In this document: in pieces, positions 11,697 through 22,105 of the stretch
Layout: every line of letters begins with the position of its first letter
Numbering within the stretch: the stretch's first letter is position 1
Origin: Scortum barcoo
Lineage: Eukaryota; Chordata; Actinopteri; Centrarchiformes; Terapontidae
Assembly (NCBI GenBank): GCA_023238725.1
Contig: CM041540.1
Coordinates: forward strand, 105,001-169,000
Direction: 5' to 3'
DNA length: 64,000 nt
Notes under the pieces: generated by a model
What the model saw: only the letters and a program-made list of their open reading frames with translations
What the model was told of the DNA's origin: nothing
Database searches by the model: none
Translations under genes and position numbers: made by a program

Positions 11697-12729
11697 TTAT
11701 CGGAAGTCCTCGGCAGAGAACATGCCCTTGGCCCGGCGCAGGATGGAGTCCTTGGAGGCATCGTACGGATGCTCTTTGGATGGGATTTCCAACACGGCCG
11801 GGATCGACTGCATGTGGGCGTCGATGGCATGACGGATCATCTCTGCGATGAACTGGTTGATCAGGATGATGCCGATGTCGTTACGGGACAAGAAGCTCCT
11901 GCAGGGAAAGAGTCAGAGCAGAATATCAGAAAAAAACTATTAATGACTCAGAAACACAATTAAGAGTAAATCAGAACAAGAGAGAGGGTTGATCAACGCG
12001 CCCAAACAACTACCTCACCAAAGTCCAGTCAAATAATGAAAATAATCAAATAAACTAATTTAACATTGGTGTTGAAACAGAACCTGAGTTTCTGTCAAAA
12101 TAAGAGTCACTGCACACTCAGTTAATCACAAACTCACTTTAGTTCCTGATGATTAAAATGAGCTTTAGTCATCTTCTACTGCAAATTAACATACATGTAA
12201 AACTTTAAATTGCCTGTTTGTTGAATGGAGTTTGGTTTCAGCTTAAAATTCACAAGAGTGTGAAAAATACAGATCATTCATAGGGTTTCAAAATAAAAGT
12301 TCATGATCCAATCACGCATCAGTTTTAATTCAACATCTGGAGCTGAAATAAAAACTCAGTTCAATTAATTCAAACAGAACAGATCCAAACACACCCAATC
12401 ACAAATCAATATCGATTTAATGCTCCTAAATGTTACTGATCAGCCAGGAGGATTATTGATCCACCGAAATACATCTGATGGAAATATTTTCTGTGCAGCG
12501 AATCTGTTTACTCTTAAAATCAGCAGGTTATCGATCGGCAACTTATCGATCAGGCTCTCCGTGTTTCTCACTTGAAGGTCTCCTCGATCTCCGTCACGCT
12601 CGTGTCCTTCTCCACCACCAGGAAGTTCGGTTTCCGGTTCTTGTTGAGCTCTCCGACCCCCCCCAACAGGAAGCCGGTGCACGTGTCTTCATCTCCGATC
12701 ACAGCGATCAGCTTCCCGCGGCCTGCCAT
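11697..12729 (-). CDS. atp6v1f: V-type proton ATPase subunit F
   Basis: Subunit F of the cytosolic V1 sector, part of the central rotor that couples ATP hydrolysis to proton pumping in lysosomes, endosomes and other acidic compartments. Two coding exons: 12729-12572 and 11898-11697. Splicing AA|G joins them in phase 2 and gives 119 residues, the family's standard length. The start reads MAGRGKLIAVIGDEDT, then TGFLLGGVGELN. Exon 2 carries LSRNDIGIILINQ and ends GMFSAEDFR. It is divergent to lamtor4, 860 bp away. A minus-strand AATAAA lies at 11341-11346. No defects seen. Confidence 0.97.
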
Positions 12730-12800
12730 CACGAGCCCCAAATGTTCAGACTGATCGGAGAGTCGGATCGATCACAAACACTCAGCTGACTGACTCACGG

Positions 12801-12833
12801 TCATGTGATCAGCTCAGCTGACCGGAACTTCCG
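12801..12833. promoter_or_regulatory. atp6v1f promoter: CLEAR/M-box-like motif plus ETS sites
   Basis: TCATGTGA (12801-12808), a match to the TCAYRTGA site of TFEB/TFE3/MITF, lies 72 bp upstream of the atp6v1f ATG. It is followed by CCGGAACTTCCG-type ETS/GABP sites (12822-12833). V-ATPase genes are known TFEB targets; function here is inferred. Confidence 0.45.
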
Positions 12834-13519
12834 CTGCACGCAAACACGTCACAGGGGTGAGCGCGCCCCCTGCTGCCGTGGAGGAGTCACGCGCCACCAA
12901 CCAATAATCATCAGATGGATCAATCAAGCTAGGTTAAATCAATAATCAGATCAGTGGTTAACGAACGTATGACGTCACATTGAGACCTCAATATGCTGCC
13001 TTCAGGTGCTTCAGGTTTTTTGTATGTTGGTTTTGTTTTTTAACAGCAGAACTTTACTGCGTCTCTCTGAAGATTAAACTTCATGAGAAGCGACTGTGAC
13101 TGAAAATACAAACAGTTTTAAATTTGTTTGGTTTTTATACTTTTCAGTGTTTTGTTGTCGTGTTCACTCATTCATGAAGACTAAAAATCAGTGAATATAA
13201 TGCTATAATAATCAAGTTATTGAACATTAGTTCCTCAATTATAACTTTAATACTCTGACTACAAAATTATAGACTATACATATTATTAACATTAAAATCG
13301 GTTTCTTTAGAGAGATTGATGCATCTGTTTCTAATTATAATCTGTAATCTTTTAGTTACATTCTTCTTTATCAGTGATAAAGAGTTCAGATGGAAGGACA
13401 CTCTTTATAATAAAAAAACCCCTTAAACTTCAGCTCATTTTTATAAAGTGAAAACATCCAGTTTATTTTTTGTTAATTGTTAGTTTTATAATTTCCGACA
13501 GAAGTGAAGCCCTCAACAG

Positions 13520-13527
13520 TCACATGA
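13520..13527. promoter_or_regulatory. lamtor4 promoter: TCACATGA motif
   Basis: TCACATGA, a TFEB/TFE3/MITF-type E-box, lies 62 bp upstream of the lamtor4 ATG. It pairs with the related motif before atp6v1f on the other side of the shared intergenic region. Confidence 0.4.
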
Positions 13528-13588
13528 GACACCACGGGAAGGCGGAAATGCTGCAGAGCTACAGAGATTAAACCGACGAAGAAGAAGA

Positions 13589-14780
13589 ATGGCGAGTACT
13601 TTTCTTTAATAAAACTAAACTAAACTATAATATAATATAATATAATATAATATAATATAATATAATATAATATAATATATTTGTGTATATGAAGTTATCT
13701 GAACTGTGTTGTGACTGCCTCGTCAGGTGTTAGCCTGTTAGCCTGTTAGCTCAGTCTGATACTGGTTCTGGTTTTCAGACAGCAGCGCTCACTGCGGGCC
13801 TGGACCGGATCCCGGACCAGCTCGGGTACCTGGTCATCAGCGAGGACGGAGTTCTGGCTGTGAGTGTTCACTGCTTCAACCTGCAGACCAAACTCCATCC
13901 AACTTTCTGTGTGTTTAAAGAGCAGACAGATTATCAACAGAGAGCGACTGGATCCTAAACTGGATCATAATCCGGATCATCATCATTGTTCAGGCCCGAT
14001 CAGTGTCGGGGACTTGTTGTTGTTGTAAAAAATTACAAGTATTATAGAATCAGTGGATAAGAAAACGTTAAATTGAATGAATTGTGAATAGGAGTTTGGT
14101 TCAGGTCATACATGTAGATTTCAACAGTGTGATGACATCATCATTCCTGTAATATTATAAATCTGTTTTCATGAGAATCTGCTGTGACCGTTCTGACCTT
14201 TGACCTCTGACCCTGTGTGCCCCCTTCAGTCTGCAGGTGAGCTGGAGAACGATGAACACACAGCAGGTGTGATGATGCAGATGGTTCGAACAGCCAGCCG
14301 ATTCAGGTTAGCTGGATCAGCTGAGCCGCCCTTCAAACGCATGTCAGGTAACACACACACATCAAAACACACATATAAACACATTAAAATACATAAATAC
14401 ACATTTAAACACAAGCACACATATAAATACACATAAATACACATTAAAAGACACATAAACATATATAAACACACATATACAAACATTAAAACACACATAA
14501 ATACACATTAAAACACACATAAACACACATTAAAACACATAAATACACATTTAAACATACATATGCACACATTAAAACACATACAAACATAAAAACATAA
14601 ATACACATTAACACATATAAACACGCTCAGGTAAAGGCGGCTCATCTGAACTAAACTTAAACTCTTGCTCTGCCTCCCTCAGTGATTCTGGAGGATTTCG
14701 TTTACGTGGTGACGGTTTCTGGTCAGAAAGTCTTCGTGGTCAAACGTCAGAACAACCAGCAGGAACCAATCAGTGTTTAG
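13589..14780 (+). CDS. lamtor4: Ragulator complex protein LAMTOR4
   Basis: Small roadblock-fold subunit of Ragulator, the lysosomal scaffold that recruits Rag GTPases and mTORC1. Coding exons: 13589-13595 (only 7 nt), 13783-13859, 14230-14347, 14683-14780; total 99 residues, the usual length. Landmarks are RIPDQLGYLVISEDG, ELENDEHTAG, FKRMSVILEDF and VTVSGQKVFVVKRQN near the C-terminus. Exon 2 is preceded by two AGs four bases apart (13777-13778 and 13781-13782); only the second keeps the frame. A poly(A) signal AATAAA lies at 14919-14924. It is divergent to atp6v1f, another lysosomal gene. Confidence 0.95.
13625..13680. repeat. TATAA microsatellite
   Basis: About eleven tandem TATAA pentamers in lamtor4 intron 1. 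Confidence 0.95.
14350..14632. repeat. ACACATAAATAC imperfect array
   Basis: Degenerate tandem ACACAT/AAATAC units fill most of lamtor4 intron 3. Confidence 0.9.
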
Positions 14781-14924
14781 AGGCGGACACAGGAAGTGAG
14801 GTGGAGGTCAGGTGGGCTGATGACAAAGGTCGGAGGTCAACAGTTCGTCTACCAGAGGATCTCAGCTTGTGTTTGATATACATAAAGTTTTGTATGTTTG
14901 AACTTGTGTATTTAACTGAATAAA

Positions 14925-16514
14925 AATAATATTTTATTTGAAGTGATCAATGTTTTCAAACGTGTTGATGAATCCACTTTCAGCCAGGACAGATAATCAA
15001 CAACTGATCAGTCTGTTTTCTTCAGACTTTATCAAGCGGGGATAAAATAACTTTCTGATTTGAAGAATTAAAGATGAATGAAATAAATGAACTGATGTGT
15101 TGTCAGTTTGTTAACTGGAGCAGAAGTCTTTATTTACTGCTAACAAAAAGTTTCAGGATGTGTTATTTGGCCTACAGGAAACCCCCCAAAACAATAAGAA
15201 TTCTTGCTTTTATTCTGAAAGTCTTTGTGAGTTTATTGTTCCAATACTTCTGACTTCCACATGTCGATAAATGAAGATGAAGTTGCTGATGTTTGTTGAT
15301 TTAGACTGATCATTTCTCAACTTTAGCTTGGATCCTTAATATATTTTCTTTAAAAAACATTTAAAATCATTTTTAGAAAACTGTCAAAAACTAAATAAAT
15401 TTAAAGATTTTCTTGTTTTAACTTGACTATTTTCATTTTTTGATGTATTATTTTTGAAACCTTTGTTATTCTGGCGAAAAGTGAGAAGTTTCTCACTTTA
15501 ATGAGTTGATTTAGTGAAGATTTTAATTAGTTTCTGCTGCTGTGACACAAACTTACTGAGGAATGTGGACAGATAACGTCTTGAAATTATTTAAATTGGG
15601 TGCTGATGAAAATGGAGCTTTTTTAAATCATCAAACTTTATTATGCGGTGTTTGACCAAGTGTCCACTAGATGGCAGCACAATCAACTTGTTGAGGTTGG
15701 AGATGAAATCCGTTTTATTGTGAGGTGTTATTGACCTTTTATGATTAATGGATCATTTTTAGTGCAGCCAAGGAGTTTTTTTAATGTAACAGTCATGTGA
15801 ATTATATTTGACATTGCGATTTTTGATCATTATTAATATTACTTTATTGATCATTGTGTTAAGATTACGCACCAGCTGCTCCAACCTGCACACGTGAAGT
15901 TAAATCAGTTACAAATAAAACAGTTCAGCCGGTGTCAACGTGTTGAAGCTTTAATGGCCTGAATGTCTTAGTATTAATTATTTTATTAATGAGAGGTATT
16001 GATCTGGTTTCTTCCAGAGAAATCAGATTCTTATCACAGTATCAATATATTTTAAACAATGATTAAAACTTTCTAACAATAAATGACATAAAATCCTGTT
16101 AGAAACACAATTTTACACCAAACTTTTGAATATAACTTGTTAATCCTGTAATTAGTATTAATGTGATCATTTGTAAATATCTTACGTGAAAAGAATCGAC
16201 ATTTTCTGAAATATGTAACTGTAATAACATAAAACATAGAATAAAAACGATTATCTTTTTCACGTTTTTCAATTTTTATTGTGACAAATTATTCCTCCCC
16301 GACATGAAATCTTTTACAACATCCTGTTTTATTGAAAAAACAAAAACAAATCTCGTTTAAGGAAGTGAAAAAAAAATCTTGATAAAGATCAAAACAAAAT
16401 GAAAAATGTTAAAACTGGAAAATCAATATTTCATATTTGAGTTTCAGAAACACTCAAATTTAATTTGGACACAAAAACACGAGACAGGAACGAGCTGAGA
16501 AGAAAAGAAATAGC
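14925..16514. other. intergenic, nothing supported
   Basis: AT-rich spacer between lamtor4 and the 3' UTR of arf5. No coding exon, RNA gene or named repeat seen. Confidence 0.6.
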
Positions 16515-16927
16515 TTTATTGCATCACAGTCTCTTCTTCTTCTTCACATTGTTAAGGAATGACGAGGCCTTCAGGTTTGGCTTTGTGGAATCAGTCATTA
16601 CAAACAGGTCACTGTTACCTGTCACTAACCCCGCCCCCTGCCCACAGGTACACTGTTGACTGTCTTAAGCCCCGCCCCTCCTCATGGCGAGTTAAAACAT
16701 GCGGATTAAAAGAAAAAAACTAACAAACAGAAGAAGAGGATGATGGGAAATCAACGTGAGCTCAGAGTCCATGACATCACTTCCTCCTACAGACAGACAA
16801 ACACTTTGATAATTTAAAAAAAAAAAAAAAAAGTCCTGTGCAAGGCTCCGCCTCCTCCGCATCGCTTTGTACACGGTGACATCACTCGATGACATCAGTC
16901 TACTGCTTCCTGTTTCCTGTCACCTGG

Positions 16928-19520
16928 TTAACGTTTCGACAGCTCATTGGACAGCCAGTCCAGACCCTCGTACAGACCCGTGCCCTGCGTGGCACAGGTG
17001 GCCTGGACGTGCCACTGAGGAGACAGACAGGAAACACAGGTGAGACACACCTGCACAGGTGAGCGCTGACCTTCACGTGATGTCGTCAGGACGACATCAC
17101 ACATCGACGCTAGACATTTTTACAGAGCGGGAAGTCAGAGGACCAGGCCAGAAATTAACTGTGACCTGCTGTGGTCAGAGGCCAGGGGTCAGTTCAGAGT
17201 TCAGAGGTCAGGTCAGGGGTTGTTGTTGCAAAAGTGTTTTTTGCAACAACTAAAAGTGAAAATATCTACAGCTTCTGTTTACCTCTTATTTCAGTTTATA
17301 ACCAGTCTAGTTTACAATAAATCAGATTGTAGTTTATCAGACTGTAATTCTCTAAAAGTTAAAACTTATAAGTTTTTTGTAAGTTTAATTTGTTTTCAAT
17401 AAAAATAAGAACACATTGTCATTTAAAATGACAAATCAAATGTTTATTTGTGTGTGTGTGTGTGTGTAATCTACACGTGTACTGATGACTGATCAGTATT
17501 GATCCTTACAGTTCTGCTGCGCAGGCTGTGCAGACCCAGTTTGTCGGTGAGTTCACTGACTCCCATCGCGTTGGGAAGATCCTGTTTGTTAGCAAACACC
17601 AGAATAACGGCCTCCTTCAGCTCGTCCTCCTGAATCTGCAGAGACAGAGTCATGTGACTGATGACATCATTGTGTACGTGGTGTGCGTAGCAGCTCTTTA
17701 AGTGTTGACGATGTCACTCACCATCTTAGAGAGTTCCTCTGCAGACTCTGCGACTCTGTCTTTGTCATTACTGTCCACTACAAATATCAGACCCTACACA
17801 CACACACACACACACACACATTAGATACTCTACTTTATCTGCAGCACATTATAGAGCTCCTCTGTATCTTTAAAGGTTTCTAAACAAACTACAGAGGACG
17901 TCAGACCGAACTCCTCTCTGCTGGTTCTGGACCTATGATCTGGTTCTGGTTCTTGTTTAGTACCTGTGTGTTCTGGAAGTAGTGTCTCCAAAGAGGTCTG
18001 ATCTTGTCCTGACCGCCGACGTCCCAAACTGTGAAACAGATGTTTTTGTACTCGACCGTCTCCACATTGAACCCTGTAACAAACAAACAAGCAAACACAC
18101 ACACACACCACTTACTGCGTTGCTTCTCTCTGACAAATGAATGTGATGAAACATGAGATCAATGACTCTCAATAACATTCAGTAGTTATTATTGATTTAT
18201 CCATACTGATCATCTTGATATTTATTACAATATATAATCAATTATTACTGCCAGGTTCTGTTGGAGTGCTCTGATAATGACTGAGGCCTAAAGGAACCGG
18301 CTCCACTTTAAGTCAACATTATTTTACTTTGTGCTGATCTGAAGTCCTGCTATGTGTCTAACTGTTAACAAACAACCTAAAAAATAAAACTGCAGACAAA
18401 CATTAGTCAGCGTTAATCATTAATCAGAAGCAGAATCAGCGTTAGCGTTCGGTGGTTACAGCGAATCAGAGTGAGACTGTCACTTTCGTTCACTCAAAAA
18501 CAAAAACATGAACAGAAACAAAGATCCTCTGAGAGCTCAGCACCTCAAACAGAGTGAGACCTCTGTTCTAGAGAGGATCTCAGGACTCACTGACCTCAGA
18601 TCAATCATTTGAACGGATCAGATCAATATCAGGTAAATCATTTAAACTGGTCAGATACACGTTAGAGTTAGATCAAATTTTGTGTCAGTAGATAATCGAT
18701 ATTAAAGGACTCTGATCAGGACATATCAGTATCAATAGGTATCGATTAGGATCAATTAGTATCATGCCTCATCATGCAGATCGTCTTCATAGTTTAGCGG
18801 CACATTTTTAACTTTTTTCCCTGCAGACTGACATCACAGTAAAAACATTTGATGGCGTGTTTTCGTGGAACTGATCGATGGTATCTGATCATGCTGCTGA
18901 GTGATTATTGATTATTTACCGATAGTTGGGATGGTGGTGACAATCTCTCCCAGCTTCAGTTTGTACAAGATCGTTGTTTTTCCAGCTGCGTCCAAACCAA
19001 CTGAAAGGAGACGAAACAGCAGTCGTTATGCAGAGGTCAGTCTAAACTACAGCAAACTACAAGGTAAACTAAGAGTAAACTACGCATACTACGGCTAAAC
19101 TAAGAGTAAACTACGCATACTACGGCTAAACTAAGAGTAAACTACGCATACTACGGGTAAACAAAAACTACTATGGTTAAACTAAAGACAAACTACACAT
19201 TGGCTACACTGTACAGGTGAACTATGGGAAGACGACGCCTTCTACAGGTAAACTACACTCTTTAGAGATAAACCATCTTCAGTACAAATATACCACCATC
19301 CGTTTAGACAAACTACCGTCAACACAGCTAAAGTACAATTACCACAAAGAAACTACACTCCGTACAGGTAAACTACAGCTGAATCGTGAAGCTAACATGA
19401 TGCTAACAGGCGGTTAACGGCCGGTTAGCCTCGGTGTTAGCCTCGGTGCTCACCCATCAGTATTCTCATCTGCTTCTTTCCGAAGAACTTGGAGAACAGA
19501 GACGAGATGGTCAGGCCCAT
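16928..19520 (-). CDS. arf5: ADP-ribosylation factor, class II (ARF5-like)
   Basis: Small GTPase that recruits coats and effectors at the Golgi and early secretory pathway. Coding exons (minus): 19520-19454, 19000-18920, 18073-17964, 17793-17722, 17635-17510, 17014-16928; total 180 residues, the normal ARF length. All G motifs are present: myristoylation MGLTIS start, P-loop GLDAAGKT, switch I with PTIGFN, DVGGQD, NKQD and the TCATQG motif (G5). The N-terminus TISSLF resembles ARF4 and the body is mixed, but the gcc1 neighbour matches the human ARF5-GCC1 pair. A poly(A) signal lies at 16515-16520 (minus). Confidence 0.9.
19060..19165. repeat. 31-bp tandem repeat in arf5 intron 1
   Basis: Three near-perfect copies of a unit with AACTAAGAGTAAACTACGCA and a TACTACGG core. 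Further degenerate CTACA-rich DNA continues to about 19390. Confidence 0.85.
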
Positions 19521-20164
19521 CTTGGATCACTGGTCCCGGTTAAAAAGCTCACAGGGAGACTGAGAGCCGGACAGGCCGGGAACAGCTGCAGGAGAGCCGG
19601 GGAGGAGCCGGAGAAGAGACGCTGGATAACCAGAGAGGAGCCGCGGTACAGGCGGGGAGCTGCCGCAGGTCCGATCCGGAGAGGAGGCTTCAGGCAGCGG
19701 GGGAGGGGAGGAGCTGCTCCGCGGTGCCACGTCCAGGCCAACGCGGAATAAATGACGTCACTGGTTAAAAACTTTATTAACACACAAACAACCATGATGT
19801 ATTCAATACCCACGGAAAACACGGCATATTGAATTTAATCTTGACTGAAACATTTTAAAAACAAGTTCTGTTGAGTTCCCTAAATGCAGAAACGTCCTGC
19901 TGTGCATCCAAAACTTAACAACTAATTCCTTATATGTATATTATTAATACTATTATATATTGTTATTATTTAATGTACATTTTTAACCCTGAAATAAAAA
20001 CCTTCTAATACTTATCACTAATAAAATATAATATTTTTTCTTTCCTTTCTAAAAGACTAAAACATTTTAATATACTGTATCAATCTTTTATTATAACATT
20101 ATTTATTATAAAGTGTAGACACATTTGATCTTCATAATTAAATCATGTGGACTCAGTTTGGTGG

Positions 20165-20930
20165 TGCAGGTGACTCAGTGGTAGGGTGTGCACACACGTC
20201 TCTCGAGTCTCGGTGCAGCGGACCCGGTTCAGCTCCCGGCTGGGGTCCCTTCGCTGAGGGTGGTACAGTGATGTAGTGGTTAGCATTATTGCCTCACAGC
20301 AAAAAGGTTATAGGTTCAATTCCTGGTTGACACAGGCCCTTCAAGATTTTTATTGTCATTTGCACAGATAAAAACAGGTTTCACTGTACAATGAAATTCT
20401 TGCTTTGCTCTTTTGTCTTCAATGCCAGGATAAATAGAAAAATAGATATATAAAAGTATAAGTAGTAATATACACTATATATACAGATTTACATTCCAAT
20501 ATTCAAATATTATTGCATGTCCGTGGTAAAGTGATGTGTGAAAGGTCCTTCTGTGTGGTGGGGATGGTTATGGGGGGGCAGGGGTAGTGGACTGCATCTG
20601 TTGATGAGTCTTATGGCTTGTTGACTTGTAGATAAAAACTGTCCTTCACACTCCTGTACCTCCTGCCAGAGGGCAGAAGAACTGAAGAGCGTGTGCTGGA
20701 GGTGCTCCAGCTTCCTCCCACAATAACCAAACACATGCAGGTTAATTGGCGACTCTAAATTGTCCCTACATGTGGGTGTGAGTGTGAGTGGTTTGTCTGT
20801 CTTTCGATGTCAGCCCTCTTTTCAGGATGTACCTCGCCTCTCGCCCAAAGATAGCTGAGATAGACTCCAGCACCCTGCGACCCTGTGTGTCAGGATAAAG
20901 TGGGAATAGAAGATGGATGGATGGATGGAC
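20165..20930 (+). mobile_element. GATG-tailed SINE interrupted by another repeat
   Basis: A tRNA-like head with a B box (GGTTCAATTCC) spans about 20258-20340. The matching body resumes near 20704 (CTCCAGCTTCCTCCCA) and ends in a GATG tail at 20910-20930. The intervening 360 bp (ATTTTTATTGTCATTTGCAC and onward) is a different, common fish repeat. A second tRNA-like fragment sits at 20165-20250. The intact copy at 62.5 kb shows what was interrupted; about 60 bp of the SINE is missing at the junction. Confidence 0.7.
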
Positions 20931-21246
20931 TCAGTTTGAGTTTTGTCTTTAGTTTACAAAGTTATTTCTTTTTTCTTTACATTTTCTTTTTTTTTTGTTA
21001 TTTGTTGTAATTCCCGGTTTTGGTCTTTTCTTTTCTTCACTCTGTTCACTCATTTGACAGTAAAGTTTTAAAGTGAAACATATGAAGAATAAATTTAGTG
21101 AATAAAATACATTAAATCAGACCGATAGATTAATATTAAATTCATTTAAAAACAACAAAAAAAATCTTCTATCGTGAGTTAGTTTGCAGGTATCATATTT
21201 CCAGACAGCCGTGAACGCAGCATTAGGTTCCCGGCTCCTCCTGGTT

Positions 21247-21400
21247 CACTTCCGGCTGAGTCCAACATGGCTGCTGTTAGCTAATAGTCAGCAGCTCTTT
21301 ACATTTAAACTCTCATCTTGAATTAACAATTTTATGATAAATTAAATCAAATCTCATCGTTTTCAGATCGTCTGTAACTCTGCTGCTGGATGTTTATCAG
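21247..21400 (+). promoter_or_regulatory. gcc1 promoter and probable 5' non-coding exon
   Basis: CACTTCCGG (ETS) at 21247-21255 and a YY1-like AACATGGCTGC at 21264-21274 suggest a TATA-less housekeeping promoter. A donor GTAAGA follows 21400, and the matching acceptor TCTCTCTCCAG ends at 21988, 117 nt before the ATG. The exon is inferred. Confidence 0.45.
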
Positions 21401-22105
21401 GTAAGAAGAGGACAAAGATTAACGTCGCTGTAAACAACCGTCAAATACAAAACATGAAAGTTACTGAAGAAACCTGTGATTACTTTGTTCAATTAACTTA
21501 TATAATATTTAAATATATTTAATTTATATAAAGTTTATCTTTTCATAGAGTTTGTCTTTATATAAAATTAGTCTTTATGTAAAGTCTGTCTCTATGTAGT
21601 CAGTGTCCATGTACAGTCTGTTTACATTAGTTCTTCAGTGTCAGGTAGTAAGTAATATAATAATACTAATAATCAAATAATAATAATAATAATAATAATA
21701 GTAATAATAATGAGTTAAAACTCCACATAGTGGATTTTTGTAAATAACACCATGATATTGAATTAGTTTCATGGACTCTTTGATTAATCAGTAAACATTT
21801 CAGGTGTAATTAACAGAAACTCATTAATGGTGTTTTCTTCAGTTGTGTCTTTATAAATGTTAATTTCTCATTAATAAGTCTTTGAATCTTTAGCTCTGCA
21901 GGATTAATGTCATTGTGTCGTTGTTAAAGGTCATTAAGTTAAAAGGTGTCAGGCAGATGTTTAAATCCAGCTCCTTGTCTCTCTCCAGAGGCCAACAAAC
22001 CCGGTTCCTGTTCCAGTTCTCACCATGAGCACTCCCTGATGATCCGGTTCTGGTCCTGCATGATGAAGGATCTGGTCTGAGCTTACCTGGTGGATCGTCA
22101 GAGTC

